Assembly (NCBI RefSeq): GCF_950097975.1 | Contig: NZ_CATNHF010000029.1 | Coordinates: 62,001-126,000, forward strand | Direction: 5' to 3' | DNA from: Microbacterium sp. T2.11-28 | GTDB lineage: Bacteria; Actinomycetota; Actinomycetes; Actinomycetales; Microbacteriaceae | Length of the DNA: 64,000 nt | Shown here: in pieces, positions 40,330 through 50,278 of the stretch | Layout: each line of letters starts with the position of its first letter | Numbering within the stretch: the first letter of the stretch is position 1 | Translations under genes and position numbers: made by a program | Notes under the pieces: generated by a model | What the model was told of the DNA's origin: nothing | The model's database searches: none | What the model saw: the letters and a program-made list of their open reading frames with translations, nothing else

Positions 40330-42096
40330 TCAGGAGATCGTGAGCAGCTGGTGCCCGGCGGGGACCGTGGTGCCCGGCCGGGCGTTGATCGCGCCGATGA
40401 CGCCGTCCTTGTGGGCCTGCAGCGGCTGCTCCATCTTCATCGCCTCGAGGACGACGACGAGGTCGCCCTTGACCACCTGCTGGCCCTCCTCGACGGCGAC
40501 CTTCACGATCGTCGCCTGCATGGGGGACTTCACGGCGTCGCCGGAGGCGCCCGCGTTCACGGTCGGCGCATGGGAGCGCCGGGACGGCGGCACCGCTGCG
40601 GGGCGGCCGACCTTGGTGGGGGCCTGGGCGATGCGGTCGGGCAGGCTCACCTCGAGGCGCTTGCCGCCGACCTCGACGACCACCGTGTGGCGCGCCTCGC
40701 CGGACTCGGGCGACTCGAGCTCGCCGTCCCACGGCGCGATGTCGTTGTCGAACTCCGTCTCGATCCAGCGGGTGAACACGCCGAACCGGCCGTCCTCCGC
40801 GGTGAAGGCGGGATCGCGGACGACCTTGCGGTGGAAGGGGAGCACCGTCGGCATGCCCGAGACCTCGAACTCGTCGAGCGCGCGCCGCGAGCGCTCGAGC
40901 GCCTCGGCGCGGTCGCGGCCGGAGACGATGATCTTGCCGAGCAGGGAGTCGAAGGCGCCCGAGACGCTGTCGCCGGCCGTCACGCCGGAGTCGAGCCGGA
41001 TGCCGGGACCGCCGAACGTCTTGAACTGGTGGATGCGGCCGGGCTGGGGGAGGAATCCACGCCCCGGGTCCTCGCCGTTGATGCGGAACTCGAAGGAGTG
41101 ACCCTGCGGCTCGGGGTCGGGGTAGTCCAGCACGCCGCCCTCGGCGAGACGGAACTGCTCGCGCACGAGATCGATGCCGGTGACCTCCTCCGACACGGGG
41201 TGCTCGACCTGGAGTCGCGTGTTCACCTCGAGGAACGAGATCGTGCCGTCGGCGCCGATCAGGAACTCGCACGTGCCGGCGCCAACGTAGCCGACCTCCT
41301 TGAGGATCGCCTTGGACGACTCGTAGAGGATGCGGTTCTGCTCCTCGGTGAGGAACGGGGCGGGCGCCTCCTCGACGAGCTTCTGGTGACGGCGCTGCAG
41401 CGAGCAGTCGCGCGTGGAGACCACCACCACGTTGCCCTCCGCGTCGGCGAGGCACTGGGTCTCGACGTGGCGGGGCTTGTCGAGGTACTTCTCGACGAAG
41501 CACTCGCCGCGCCCGAAGGCGGCGATGGCCTCGCGGGTGGCCGACTCGAACAGCTCGGCGACCTCGTCGAGCTCGCGGGCGACCTTCAGGCCTCGTCCGC
41601 CGCCGCCGTAGGCGGCCTTGATCGCGATCGGGAGGCCGTGCTCCCGGGCAAAGGCGATGACCTCGTCGGCGCCGTCGACCGGACCGGGCGTCCCCGGAGC
41701 CAGCGGCGCGCCGACCTTCTCGGCGACGTGCCGTGCGGTGACCTTGTCGCCGAGCGCCTCGATCGCCTCGGGCGACGGGCCGATCCAGGTGAGGCCGGCG
41801 CCGATCACCGCGCGGGCGAAGTCGGCGTTCTCGGCGAGGAATCCGTAGCCGGGGTGGACCGCGTCCGCGCCGGAGCGGCGGGCGACCGAGAGGATCTTCT
41901 CGATCGACAGATAGGTCTCCGCGCTGGTGGCGCCCTCGAGGGCGTACGCTTCGTCGGCGAGGCGGGTGTGCATGGCGTCGCGGTCCTGGTCGGCGTAGAC
42001 CGCCACCGACGCCTTGCCGGAGTCGCGGGCGGCGCGGATGACGCGGACGGCGATCTCGCCGCGGTTCGCGATGAGGACCTTGGCGATGTGAGGCAT
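40330..42096 (-). CDS. accA3: Acyl-CoA carboxylase alpha subunit (biotin carboxylase + biotin carrier)
   Basis: 588 residues: biotin carboxylase domain (1-450) with [18 protein letters not shown], the glycine-rich ATP lid GGGGRGLK and [14 protein letters not shown]; a linker; and the C-terminal biotinyl domain with EAMKMEQ (biotin on Lys554). It carboxylates biotin at the cost of ATP for transfer to acetyl-, propionyl- or longer acyl-CoA by the beta subunit at 47.8 kb. ATG 42096 is chosen because a TAGGCT box lies seven bases before it and the family starts at this point. Confidence 0.94.
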   Translation of the reverse strand: MPHIAKVLIANRGEIAVRVIRAARDSGKASVAVYADQDRDAMHTRLADEAYALEGATSAETYLSIEKILSVARRSGADAVHPGYGFLAENADFARAVIGAGLTWIGPSPEAIEALGDKVTARHVAEKVGAPLAPGTPGPVDGADEVIAFAREHGLPIAIKAAYGGGGRGLKVARELDEVAELFESATREAIAAFGRGECFVEKYLDKPRHVETQCLADAEGNVVVVSTRDCSLQRRHQKLVEEAPAPFLTEEQNRILYESSKAILKEVGYVGAGTCEFLIGADGTISFLEVNTRLQVEHPVSEEVTGIDLVREQFRLAEGGVLDYPDPEPQGHSFEFRINGEDPGRGFLPQPGRIHQFKTFGGPGIRLDSGVTAGDSVSGAFDSLLGKIIVSGRDRAEALERSRRALDEFEVSGMPTVLPFHRKVVRDPAFTAEDGRFGVFTRWIETEFDNDIAPWDGELESPESGEARHTVVVEVGGKRLEVSLPDRIAQAPTKVGRPAAVPPSRRSHAPTVNAGASGDAVKSPMQATIVKVAVEEGQQVVKGDLVVVLEAMKMEQPLQAHKDGVIGAINARPGTTVPAGHQLLTIS

Positions 42097-42103
42097 GGGT
42101 GCC

Positions 42104-42109
42104 AGCCTA
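42104..42109 (-). promoter_or_regulatory. -10 box, leaderless type, carboxylase alpha subunit
   Basis: TAGGCT on the minus strand, seven bases before the ATG at 42096. Confidence 0.5.
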
Positions 42110-42174
42110 CCCACGACGCGGCGACCACCTTTGGATCACTCGCACAAGATCGCCGCGGGATCGTGTGCGGGACC

Positions 42175-42840
42175 CTACGAGGCCGGGGCGGTGCCGCCGC
42201 GGTTCCAGAGCCGTGTCCACGGCACGCCGAGCTCCGCGGCCAGGCGTCGCACCGTCGAGAGCGACATGCCGACGACGGTGGAGGGGTCGCCGACCACGCG
42301 CGTGATGAAGGCGCCGCCGAGGCTGTCCACGGTGAAGGCGCCGGCCACCAACAGCGGTTCGCCCGTGGCGACGTAGGCGTCGATCTCGGCGTCGGTGACG
42401 TCGGCGGCGAAGGTGACCTCGGCGTCGGCGACGGCGTGGGCCTCGACAGGAGCAGCCCCCGGCACCACCAGGAAGACGCTGTGGCCGGAGTGGAGGGTGC
42501 CCGTCCTTCCCCGCATCGCGTGCCAGCGGGCGGTGGCGGCCTCGGGCGTGTACGGCTTGCCGAGCACCTCGCCGTCGAGCTCGAACATCGAGTCGCCGCC
42601 CACCACGAGGCCCTCGAAGCCGGGCTCGTCCTCGGCGAGGGCCGCGACCACGTCGGCGGCCTTGCGCCGCGCGAGCAGGAGCACGTGCTCGCCGGGAGGC
42701 AGGGTGCGGCCCTCGCGCGCCTCGACCTCGGCGATCACCGCCTCCTCGTCCACACGCGGGGCGCGCGCCGACGGCTCGATGCCGGCCTGACGCATGAGCA
42801 TGAGACGGGCCGGAGAGGTCGAGGCGAGGCAGACGTGCAT
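42175..42840 (-). CDS. maf: Maf family nucleotide pyrophosphatase
   Basis: A 221-residue protein opening VCLASTSPARLMLMRQAGI, with VVGGDSMFELDGEVLGKP carrying the catalytic aspartate region. Family members hydrolyse dTTP, UTP or modified nucleoside triphosphates to monophosphates, guarding against misincorporation. It is divergent from the methyltransferase gene at 42881, with only 40 bases between starts. Confidence 0.9.
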   Translation of the reverse strand: MHVCLASTSPARLMLMRQAGIEPSARAPRVDEEAVIAEVEAREGRTLPPGEHVLLLARRKAADVVAALAEDEPGFEGLVVGGDSMFELDGEVLGKPYTPEAATARWHAMRGRTGTLHSGHSVFLVVPGAAPVEAHAVADAEVTFAADVTDAEIDAYVATGEPLLVAGAFTVDSLGGAFITRVVGDPSTVVGMSLSTVRRLAAELGVPWTRLWNRGGTAPAS

Positions 42841-42846
42841 GCCCCC

Positions 42847-42852
42847 ACGCTA
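42847..42852 (-). promoter_or_regulatory. -10 box, leaderless type, maf
   Basis: TAGCGT on the minus strand, six bases before the ATG at 42840. Confidence 0.5.
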
Positions 42853-42880
42853 TCGAGCGGCGGTGTGGGAGAGTCGGAGG

Positions 42881-44248
42881 ATGGCCACGAGCGAAGACAG
42901 CCCGGAGATCGAGCTGGACATCACCGACGTCGCGCACGGGGGCGTCTTCGTCGCGCGCCTCGACGACGGGAGCGCCGACCGCGGCGGGCGTGTGGTGTTC
43001 GTCCCCGACGCCATCCCGGGCGAGCGGGTGCGCGTGCGGTTGACGGACCGGTCGAAGCCGTCCTTCTGGCGCGGCGAGGTGCTCGACGTGGTGACCGCGT
43101 CCCCCCACCGGCGCCCCCACGTGTGGGCCCAGGCGGACGTGGGAGTGCCGCCCGAGGGGCGGCCCGGCGGCGCTGACTTCGGCCATATCGCGCTCGCCCA
43201 TCAGCGCGAGCTGAAGACGCGGGTCGTTCGCGACGCGCTCCAGCGGATCGGGGGCCTCGACCTTCCGGTGTCCGTGTCGGAGGCGCTGCCGAGCGGGACG
43301 GGCGGGGCCGAGAGCGCGGACGGGACCGGCTGGCGCACGCGGGTCAGCATGCACGTCGACGCCGACGGGCGCGTCGGGCCCTTCGCCGCGCGCAGCCATC
43401 GCGTGATCGAGGTGGACGAGCTGCCGCTGGCGACCCCGGGGATCGCGGCCGCCGCGCTGCAGGGGCGGCAGGCGGCACCGGGCCGGCTGGACTTCGTGCA
43501 GCCCGCCGACGGAGGGGTGCGCGTGATCGCCCGCCCCGACGCGGCGGACCGTCCGCGGCGGGGACCTCGCCGCGGCGGGGGGCCCGCGCGCGCTGCGACG
43601 GATCCCGCCGCGGCGGAGACCGTCGTGGAGATAGTCGGCGGCAGGCCGTTCCGGGTGGACGCCGGAGGATTCTGGCAGGTGCACCGGCTCGCCGCGCACA
43701 CGCTCAGCGCGGCCCTGACCGCGCTGCTCGGCGAGGCGGGGACGGGCGCGGACGGGGTCGTCGACCCGGACGCGTGGCACCTGGACCTCTACGGCGGCGT
43801 GGGCCTGCTCGCCGCCGCCGTCGCCGGCGTCGGCGGCCCCGCGACGCGCATCACCACGGTCGAGTCCGATGCGCGCGCCACCGAGCACGCGGGGGCGAAC
43901 CTCGCCGACTGGGTCGGGGCGCGGGCGGAGACGGGCCGTGTCGACCGGTGGCTCGCCCACCTCGCGTCGTCGGCCTCGGCCGCCGAGCGGACGCGGCTGC
44001 GCGGCGGCGTGGTCGTCCTCGACCCGCCGCGCGCCGGCGCCGGCCGCGAGGTCGTGGAGCGCGTCGCGTCGCTCCAGCCCGCCCACGTCGCCTACGTCGC
44101 GTGCGATCCGGTCGCCCTGGCCCGTGACCTGGCGACCTTCGCCGCGCTCGGATACCGGGCCGGCGCCGTGCACGGCTACGACCTCTTCCCGAACTCTCAT
44201 CACATCGAAGCGCTCGTCCTCCTCACTCGTGACCACTCGCGTCGTTAG
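42881..44248 (+). CDS. Class I SAM-dependent RNA methyltransferase, TRAM domain (TrmA/RumA-like)
   Basis: 455 residues. The N-terminal TRAM domain (LDITDVAHGGVFVARLDDG) binds RNA; the C-terminal Rossmann domain has LDLYGGVGLLAAAVA, DPPRAGAG and the catalytic cysteine in YVACDP. These are uracil-C5 methyltransferase marks for rRNA or tRNA. The iron-sulfur cysteine triad of RumA is absent from the segment between the domains. ATG 42881 fits the TRAM start; GGGAGAG about nine bases upstream may act as ribosome site. Confidence 0.87.
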   Translation: MATSEDSPEIELDITDVAHGGVFVARLDDGSADRGGRVVFVPDAIPGERVRVRLTDRSKPSFWRGEVLDVVTASPHRRPHVWAQADVGVPPEGRPGGADFGHIALAHQRELKTRVVRDALQRIGGLDLPVSVSEALPSGTGGAESADGTGWRTRVSMHVDADGRVGPFAARSHRVIEVDELPLATPGIAAAALQGRQAAPGRLDFVQPADGGVRVIARPDAADRPRRGPRRGGGPARAATDPAAAETVVEIVGGRPFRVDAGGFWQVHRLAAHTLSAALTALLGEAGTGADGVVDPDAWHLDLYGGVGLLAAAVAGVGGPATRITTVESDARATEHAGANLADWVGARAETGRVDRWLAHLASSASAAERTRLRGGVVVLDPPRAGAGREVVERVASLQPAHVAYVACDPVALARDLATFAALGYRAGAVHGYDLFPNSHHIEALVLLTRDHSRR

Positions 44249-44251
44249 GCT
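44246..44251 (+). promoter_or_regulatory. -10 box, leaderless type, response regulator gene
   Basis: TAGGCT, six bases before the ATG at 44258. Its first three bases are also the stop codon of the methyltransferase gene. Confidence 0.5.
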
Positions 44252-44257
44252 GGGGCC

Positions 44258-44914
44258 ATGACTCGTGTGGCGTTCATCGACGACCACGAATCCGTGCGCC
44301 TCGGACTCGAGGCGGCATGCGCCCGTGAGGCCGAGAAGGACGTCGTGTTCTCGGGCGACACGGTCACGGACTACATGAAGTGGCGTGTCCTCGATCCGAG
44401 CGGACCGGCTGACGTCGTGGTCCTCGACCTCACCCTCGGCGACGGCACGACGGTGACGGAGAACGTCGTGCGGCTCACCGCCGACGGCTCCGAGGTCATC
44501 ATCCACAGCGTCGCCGACCGGCCCGCCGCCGTGCGCGAGGCGCTCGCCGCCGGTGCCGCCGGTGTCGTCAGCAAGTCGTCCCGCATCGACGACGTCATCC
44601 GCGCCATCCGCATCGTGGCGGCCGGCGAGCCGCTGGACAACGTCGAGTGGGCCAGCGCCGTCGACGGCGACCGCGCCTTCGCCGACGCCCAGCTGTCCTC
44701 GCGCGAGCGCGACGTGCTGCGGCTGTACGCGACCGGCCTGCCGCTCAAGGCCGTGGCGGACCGCCTGGGCATCGCGTACTCCACGGCCAAGGAGAACATC
44801 ACGCGGGTGCGGGTGAAGTACATCGACGTGGGACGCCCCGCGCCGACCAAGGTCGATCTCCTCCGCCGCGCGATGGAGGACGGACTCGTGACCGAGGCCG
44901 AGGGTGACGTCTGA
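44258..44914 (+). CDS. LuxR/NarL family response regulator
   Basis: 218 residues. The receiver domain has Asp8-Asp9 and the phosphoacceptor Asp57 in VVLDLTLGDG; the output domain (about 148-195) is a LuxR-type helix-turn-helix, LSSRERDVLRLYATGLPLK onward. The receiver switch region reads GVVSKSSRID, keeping the conserved lysine. Partner of the kinase that follows with an 11-base overlap. The target genes are not identifiable. Confidence 0.9.
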   Translation: MTRVAFIDDHESVRLGLEAACAREAEKDVVFSGDTVTDYMKWRVLDPSGPADVVVLDLTLGDGTTVTENVVRLTADGSEVIIHSVADRPAAVREALAAGAAGVVSKSSRIDDVIRAIRIVAAGEPLDNVEWASAVDGDRAFADAQLSSRERDVLRLYATGLPLKAVADRLGIAYSTAKENITRVRVKYIDVGRPAPTKVDLLRRAMEDGLVTEAEGDV

Positions 44915-46136
44915 GCTCCCGTCCGGGGCCGTGTCGCTCCGGCCGATCCTTCCGCCCGGCGAGGCCGCGGCGGCGGGCAGCGAGCGGTTCTCCCAGGCTC
45001 GGGTGGAGCGGATCCTCGGCGTCGTCGTCGGGTTCGGCTGCTCGGTCCTGGGCGCACAGGCGTTCTTCAACGCGCTGACCTCGGTGCAGGAGGGTCCGCT
45101 CTGGCGGATGGCCTTCGTCGTCGCCGTCTTCGTGCCGCTCATCGTCATGGTGGTCGCGAGCTCGACGGGGCTGGCCACCCGCGCCTGCGCCGGCGTGTTC
45201 GCGATCGTCTTCCCGCTCGTGCTCATCGCGTGGCCGGCCGCCACGGCGGGCCGCGACAACGCCGGCAGCTCCGAGCCGTGGATCTGGTTCCTGCTGAACG
45301 TCGGGACCGTCGCCGCCGTCCTGGCCTTCTCCATGCCGCTGCAGATCGTCTGGGCGGTGCTGATCCCGGTGCTCTACGGCATCGTCCGCACCATCCAGGT
45401 GGGACCGGCCGGACTCCAGGCGACCCTGCTGGACGTCGTGTTCGCCATCATCCTGGCGCTCGTGTTCCTCGTCCTCGGATGGATGCTCCGCAGTGTGGCC
45501 GTGCAGATGGACACCGCCCGGCGCGACGCGGTCGGCTCCTACGCCGCCGCGGCCGCCGCCGACGCCTCGGAGCGGGAGCGGGTGGCGGTGGCCGCCCTCA
45601 TGCACGACAGCGTGCTGGCCGCCCTCATCGCCGCCGAGCGCGCCCGCACCCCGCGGGAGCGCTCGCTCGCCGTCTCGATGGCGCGCGAGGCGCTCACCCG
45701 GCTCGCCAACGTCGACCAGGACGCGGGCGAGGGGTCCGACGCGCCGGTTCCGCTGGCCTCCTTCGTCGCCGATCTGGACCGCGCCTCGGCGGAGTGCGGG
45801 GGTCCGCCCGTGTCGGGCCGCCTCCCCGCGCAGACGTGGTCGCTGCCGGGCCGCGTCGCGCGCGCCCTCGTGCTCGCGACCACGCAGGCGATCGCCAACT
45901 CCGTCGAGCACGCCGACGCCGCCGGCCTCGTCGTCGTCGTCACGGCCGGGGATCGGGACGTCGAGATCCTCATCGGAGACGAAGGGCCCGGCTTCGATCC
46001 CGACGCGGTGCCCGACGACCGCCTGGGCATCCGCGGATCGATCTCCGCGCGCGTGGCGGCCGTCGCCGGCAGCTCGCGCATCGAGAGCGGTCCCGGCGGC
46101 ACCCGCGTGACGCTCTACTGGGAGAGGCAGGCATGA
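44904..46136 (+). CDS. Sensor histidine kinase (HisKA_3 type)
   Basis: 410 residues. Five or six membrane spans between residues 38 and 195 with little outside the membrane suggest sensing of a membrane or intracellular cue. The phosphoacceptor is His234 in ALMHDSVLAAL, and the ATP-binding domain has IANSVEHADAAG, GDEGPGFDPDA and LGIRGSISARV. The GTG at 44904 lies inside the regulator gene. The end overlaps the third gene by four bases. Confidence 0.88.
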   Translation: MTSELPSGAVSLRPILPPGEAAAAGSERFSQARVERILGVVVGFGCSVLGAQAFFNALTSVQEGPLWRMAFVVAVFVPLIVMVVASSTGLATRACAGVFAIVFPLVLIAWPAATAGRDNAGSSEPWIWFLLNVGTVAAVLAFSMPLQIVWAVLIPVLYGIVRTIQVGPAGLQATLLDVVFAIILALVFLVLGWMLRSVAVQMDTARRDAVGSYAAAAAADASERERVAVAALMHDSVLAALIAAERARTPRERSLAVSMAREALTRLANVDQDAGEGSDAPVPLASFVADLDRASAECGGPPVSGRLPAQTWSLPGRVARALVLATTQAIANSVEHADAAGLVVVVTAGDRDVEILIGDEGPGFDPDAVPDDRLGIRGSISARVAAVAGSSRIESGPGGTRVTLYWERQA

Positions 46137-47197
46137 GGGTCTCGATGCGCTCGGCGCTCTCGTCGCTCGGTGTGGTCTTCACGGCCTACCTGGCCGTCGG
46201 CGGCATGATCTGGACCGTCACGCCCGATCATCCGCTGCTCATGGTCGGGGCGATCGGCCTCTACCTCGTGACGGTGTGGCTGTGCATCTTCTGGAATCCC
46301 GTCACCGCACCGCTGCCGGTGTGGCTCGTGGTCCTCTCCCTGGTCACCGCGGTGATTGTCCCCAACGTCACCTGGTTCGCCGCGGGCACCGACGCACGAC
46401 TGCAGGCCTACGCCACCTGGGGCCTCGGCGGCATCAGTGCGCTGATGGCGATCCTGGTGGTCCGCCGGCGCGTGTGGGCGGCCTGGTTCGGCGTCGCGAT
46501 CATCGTGGTCACGGGGAGCTTCTGGATCGGCATCGTCAACGCGCTGTCCCTGGGTGCGGTGGGCGCCGTGGTGTGGGTGGGGATCGCCCAGCTGGTGACC
46601 GGGCTCATGGCGCGCGCGGCCCGCGACACCGCGGAGCTGACCGAGCTCCAGCGCTCCTCGTCCGAGTGGCTCGCGTCGCAGTCGGGACGCCGTCGCGAGC
46701 GGCGCGTCACCGTCCAGCGCGCCATCGCGCTCGCCGGTCCCGTGCTGACCCGGGTCATCGAGACCGGGGGAGTCCTCGACGACGAGGAGCGGGCCCAGGC
46801 GCGCCTGGCGGAGGGACGGCTGCGGGACGAGCTGCGCGGTCGCCGCCTGCTCGACGATGACGTGCGCGTGCAGCTGGAAGCGGTGCGCCGCCGCGGCACC
46901 GAGGTCACGATGCTCGACGAGGGCGGTCTCGACGGGGTCGACGAGGATCAGCTCACCGTCATCCGCGGGGAGCTCGCCAAGGCGCTGTCGGATGCGCGCT
47001 CCGAGCGCGTGTTCATCCGCACGTCGCAGCACGAGAGCATCGCGGTGACCGTGGTGGGCCGCTCGCGCAGCGAGGACGATCCGGACGGCGAGGACGTCGT
47101 GGACCTCTGGCACGAGATCCGCTGGCCGGCCGTCCGGGAACCCGAGGCCGTCGAGGGCGCGGCGGAGGCCCAGGATCGCGTGGGCGTCGAGGACTGA
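46133..47197 (+). CDS. Membrane protein resembling a histidine kinase without catalytic motifs
   Basis: 354 residues: about six membrane spans (residues 10-155, similar in layout to the preceding kinase), then a charged cytoplasmic part. I find no HxxxxL phosphoacceptor like His234 of the neighbour and no N, G1 or G2 boxes of a kinase ATPase. Segments such as LRDELRGRRLLDDDVRVQLEAVRRRG have the look of degenerate kinase relatives. It overlaps the true kinase gene by four bases, so it probably acts with that pair. Function unknown. Confidence 0.72.
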   Translation: MRVSMRSALSSLGVVFTAYLAVGGMIWTVTPDHPLLMVGAIGLYLVTVWLCIFWNPVTAPLPVWLVVLSLVTAVIVPNVTWFAAGTDARLQAYATWGLGGISALMAILVVRRRVWAAWFGVAIIVVTGSFWIGIVNALSLGAVGAVVWVGIAQLVTGLMARAARDTAELTELQRSSSEWLASQSGRRRERRVTVQRAIALAGPVLTRVIETGGVLDDEERAQARLAEGRLRDELRGRRLLDDDVRVQLEAVRRRGTEVTMLDEGGLDGVDEDQLTVIRGELAKALSDARSERVFIRTSQHESIAVTVVGRSRSEDDPDGEDVVDLWHEIRWPAVREPEAVEGAAEAQDRVGVED

Positions 47198-47517
47198 GAC
47201 GCCGAGACCACCTGCGGACGGCTGCGGAGCGCGTCCTGTCGCGGCGTCCTGCGCTGCGCACGAGTTCGCGCATGCGCGCCGACGACGGTGGTCGAAGGAG
47301 GGGGAGGGAGGCGAGGGGCGGCGAAGCCGCCCGCCCCTCGCCTGCGCGAGCGGTTACCCGAAAACCGACTCGCTGGCCGATCCGTACTCAGAGAGGAGAT
47401 CGACCGAACGCAGAAGCGTTCCAGCAGTTCAAGTGTGCGACGGGGCCCCGGGAATGTCTGTAGGTATTTTGGGGGACATCTCCGCGGAGGCCTGCCGGAC
47501 CCCGTGGAAGGGCGCTC
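47198..47517. other. 320-base gap without a gene
   Basis: Convergent space between the two-component operon and the carboxylase epsilon gene. It holds the strong hairpin at 47310-47342, a smaller perfect hairpin GAACGC/GCGTTC (47406-47421), a 10-base palindrome CGGGGCCCCG (47441-47450) and a locally less GC-rich stretch near 47460. Open frames through it look like shadows; no tRNA features are seen. A small RNA is possible but unsupported. Confidence 0.5.
47310..47342. terminator. 11-bp perfect hairpin between convergent operons
   Basis: GGCGAGGGGCG (47310-47320) pairs perfectly with CGCCCCTCGCC (47332-47342), loop GCGAAGCCGCC. It lies 112 bases after the end of the two-component operon. It could stop transcription from both sides; no T-run is present. 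Confidence 0.55.
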
Positions 47518-47769
47518 TCAGCCGCCGAAACGGCCCCATCCGAGCTCGCGCCGCAGGGGCTGGCGCATGGCCCGCGCGCTGAGCTGCCAGGCGGTGCGGA
47601 CGCGTGCCTCCTCGGCCACTGCGGCGGCGGCCTCGGAGCGGTATGACTCGCTCACGACGGCGACCGCCGCCGCCAGTTCCTCGGCGTCGGGATTGCCGCG
47701 CAGCACCTCGATGCGCAGACCCGGATCGGCGGGGGCGGCCCCGCCGTCGTCGCCGCCCACGCCGGTCAC
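47518..47769 (-). CDS. accE: Acyl-CoA carboxylase epsilon subunit
   Basis: A small 83-residue protein translated from a GTG that overlaps the beta-subunit stop by four bases (GTGA). The pattern [22 protein letters not shown], then a helix and a terminal tryptophan-containing tail, is that of the small epsilon subunits that stabilise actinobacterial acyl-CoA carboxylases. Such short proteins vary strongly in sequence, so position is the better evidence. Confidence 0.82.
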   Translation of the reverse strand: MTGVGGDDGGAAPADPGLRIEVLRGNPDAEELAAAVAVVSESYRSEAAAAVAEEARVRTAWQLSARAMRQPLRRELGWGRFGG

Positions 47770-49355
47770 AGCGGGATGTTCCCGTGCTTCTTGGCGGGGA
47801 GGCTCGCGCGCTTGCCGCGCAGCGCCCGCAGGGCCTTGGCCACCGCGACGCGGGTGGCGGCCGGCTCGATGATGCCGTCCAGTTCGCCGCGCTCGGCCGC
47901 AAGGAACGGAGAGGCCACGTTGTAGGTGTACTCGTTGGCCAGGCGCGTGCGGACGGCGGCGACATCCTCGCCCGCCTCCTCGGCCCGCTTGATCTCGCCC
48001 CGGTAGAGGATGTTCACGGCGCCCTGACCGCCCATCACCGCGATCTCGGCCGTGGGCCACGCGAGGTTGATGTCGGCGCCGAGCTGCTTGGATCCCATGA
48101 CGATGTACGCCCCGCCGTACGCCTTGCGGAGGATCACGGTCACCAGGGGCACGGTGGCCTCGGCGTAGGCGTAGAGCAGCTTCGCGCCGCGCCGGATGAC
48201 GCCCGTCCACTCCTGATCGGTGCCCGGGAGGTAGCCGGGGACGTCGACGAGGGTCACGATGGGGATGGAGAACGCGTCGCAGAACCGGACGAAGCGGCTC
48301 GCCTTCTCGCCGGCCTCGATGTTGAGCGTCCCCGCCATCTGCGACGGCTGGTTGGCGATGATCCCGACCGAGCGGCCCTCGATGCGCCCGAAGCCGATCA
48401 CGATGTTCGGGGCGAACAGCGGCTGCACCTCGAGGAACTCGGCGCCGTCGACGATGCCGCGGATCACCTCGTGGATGTCGTAGGGCTGGTTGGGGGAGTC
48501 GGGGATGATCGTGTTCAGCAGCCGGTCGGCATCGGTGGTCTCGAACTCGAACGAGTGCTCGTAGTCGGGGAGCTCGGCCATGTTGTTGTCGGGGAGGAAG
48601 CCGAGCATCGTGCGGACGTAGTCGATCGCGTCGTCCTCGTCCTCGGCGAGGTAGTGCGCGACCCCCGATCGGGTGTTGTGCGTGTACGCGCCGCCCAGCT
48701 CCTCCATGCCGACGTCCTCGCCGGTCACGGTCTTGATCACGTCGGGCCCGGTGACGAACATCTGGCTGGTCTTGTCGACCATCACCACGAAGTCGGTCAG
48801 CGCGGGAGAGTAGACGGCGCCGCCGGCGGCCGGCCCCATGATGATCGAGATCTGGGGGATGACGCCGGAGGCCGCGGTGTTCAGGCGGAAGATCTCGCCG
48901 TACTTGCCGAGGGCCACGACGCCCTCCTGGATGCGGGCGCCGCCCGAGTCGAGGATCCCGACGATCGGCATGCCGCCGCGCAGGGCGAACTCCATGACCT
49001 TGATGATCTTGTCGCCGGCGACCTCGCCCAGCGACCCGCCGAACGTGGAGAAGTCCTGCGAGTAGACCGCGACCGTGCGGCCGTGGATCGTCCCGACGCC
49101 GGTGACGACCGAGTCGCCGTAGGGACGGGAGCGATCCATGCCGAAGGCGCTGGTGCGGTGGCGCACGTACTCGTCGAGCTCGACGAAGCTGCCGGGGTCG
49201 ACGAGCTGCTCGATCCGCTCGCGCGCCGTCCCCTTCCCCTTCGCGTGCTGCTTCTGCTGGGCGACCGTCTCGGCGTCGAGGACGGCCTCCTGGAAGCGTG
49301 CACGCAGATCGGCGATCTTGCCGGCGGTCGTGGACAGGTCGGGCTGGTCGGTCAC
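47766..49355 (-). CDS. accD5: Acyl-CoA carboxylase beta subunit (carboxyltransferase)
   Basis: A 529-residue carboxyltransferase of the AccD/PccB family. It moves carboxyl from biotin to acyl-CoA, giving malonyl- or methylmalonyl-CoA for lipid synthesis. Both halves show oxyanion-hole glycine pairs, in GGARIQEG and [13 protein letters not shown], and later [15 protein letters not shown] 49355 is chosen because a TAGGGT box lies seven bases before it. The biotin ligase gene is divergent 121 bases away. The acyl chain length is not decided here. Confidence 0.94.
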   Translation of the reverse strand: MTDQPDLSTTAGKIADLRARFQEAVLDAETVAQQKQHAKGKGTARERIEQLVDPGSFVELDEYVRHRTSAFGMDRSRPYGDSVVTGVGTIHGRTVAVYSQDFSTFGGSLGEVAGDKIIKVMEFALRGGMPIVGILDSGGARIQEGVVALGKYGEIFRLNTAASGVIPQISIIMGPAAGGAVYSPALTDFVVMVDKTSQMFVTGPDVIKTVTGEDVGMEELGGAYTHNTRSGVAHYLAEDEDDAIDYVRTMLGFLPDNNMAELPDYEHSFEFETTDADRLLNTIIPDSPNQPYDIHEVIRGIVDGAEFLEVQPLFAPNIVIGFGRIEGRSVGIIANQPSQMAGTLNIEAGEKASRFVRFCDAFSIPIVTLVDVPGYLPGTDQEWTGVIRRGAKLLYAYAEATVPLVTVILRKAYGGAYIVMGSKQLGADINLAWPTAEIAVMGGQGAVNILYRGEIKRAEEAGEDVAAVRTRLANEYTYNVASPFLAAERGELDGIIEPAATRVAVAKALRALRGKRASLPAKKHGNIPL

Positions 49356-49362
49356 GCGTTCC

Positions 49363-49368
49363 ACCCTA
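49363..49368 (-). promoter_or_regulatory. -10 box, leaderless type, carboxyltransferase gene
   Basis: TAGGGT on the minus strand, seven bases before the GTG at 49355. Confidence 0.5.
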
Positions 49369-49463
49369 GCGAGCGCATCCCGCCGCCGGTTGGCAGGCGG
49401 CCACAACGCGCGGGGGCAGGCGTTGTCGGTCCCGGCCAGACGGGTTGCCGCCGCGGACGGGCG

Positions 49464-49469
49464 TATCGT
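49464..49469 (+). promoter_or_regulatory. -10 box, leaderless type, birA
   Basis: TATCGT, seven bases before the ATG at 49477. Confidence 0.5.
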
Positions 49470-49476
49470 GGCGGCC

Positions 49477-50277
49477 ATGTCTCACGCCGATCCCGGATAT
49501 CCGCTCGCCGCCGCCGTCTCGCCTCGCTTCCAGGTCGCCGACACGGTCGATTCGACCAACGCCGCGCTCCTCGCCGGCGCCGCAGCCGATCCGCTCGGCC
49601 ACCCGCACCTGTCCGTGCTGCTGACCCGCGATCAGCGGGCCGGTCGCGGACGGCTCGGACGCTCGTGGACGGCCCCGCCCGGAACCGCCCTCGCGGTCTC
49701 CGTGCTCCTGGAGGTCGGCGCCGTCGCCCACGCCGACCGCGGCTGGATCCCCCTCGTCGCCGGGGCCGCGATGCGGCGGGCGATCGCCGCGCAGCTGGTG
49801 GGGCTGGAGGTCGCGCTGAAGTGGCCCAACGACGTGCTGGTCAGCGATCTGAAGATCAGCGGCATCCTCACCGAGGTGCTGGCGTCGGACCCGCACCGCG
49901 TCGTGGTGGGGGCCGGAGTGAACACGACGATGACCGAGGCGGATCTGCCGCTGCCGACGGCGACCTCCTTCGCCGCGCTCGGACGGGAGGTCGACGAGGA
50001 CCGCCTGGTGGCCGACTACCTCACGGCGCTGCGCGACGGCATCGCCGCGCTGTCGGTGTCGGGGAGCGGCGGTGTGGCGGAGGAGATCGCCGCGGTGTGC
50101 ACGACGCTCGGGTCCGATGTCGCCGTGTCGCTGCCGGACGGCACCACGCTGGACGGTCGCGCGGAGCGGCTGGACGCCGAGGGCCGCCTGGTGGTGGCGA
50201 CCGCGGGCACCGAGGCGGTGGTCTCGGCCGGAGACGTCGTGCACGTGCGCGCCACCTCGGGTCCCGCGCCCTCGTGA
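49477..50277 (+). CDS. birA: Biotin-[acetyl-CoA carboxylase] ligase
   Basis: A 266-residue class I biotin protein ligase without a DNA-binding domain. It activates biotin as biotinyl-AMP and attaches it to the EAMKM lysine of the carboxylase alpha subunit. The biotin/ATP loop is GRGRLGRSW, followed by [18 protein letters not shown], cited in part, and the small C-terminal SH3-like domain. Divergent from its client's partner subunit, a placement common in actinobacteria. Confidence 0.93.
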   Translation: MSHADPGYPLAAAVSPRFQVADTVDSTNAALLAGAAADPLGHPHLSVLLTRDQRAGRGRLGRSWTAPPGTALAVSVLLEVGAVAHADRGWIPLVAGAAMRRAIAAQLVGLEVALKWPNDVLVSDLKISGILTEVLASDPHRVVVGAGVNTTMTEADLPLPTATSFAALGREVDEDRLVADYLTALRDGIAALSVSGSGGVAEEIAAVCTTLGSDVAVSLPDGTTLDGRAERLDAEGRLVVATAGTEAVVSAGDVVHVRATSGPAPS

Positions 50278-50278
50278 T

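Noticed and set aside
42107..45334. A 1075-codon open frame on the minus strand
   Set aside because: It covers maf in another frame and runs antisense to the methyltransferase, response regulator and kinase genes, all of which have clear motifs. Shadow frame.
47345..47440. tRNA-like stretch in the 320-base gap
   Set aside because: No acceptor stem, T-loop or anticodon arm pattern could be fitted.
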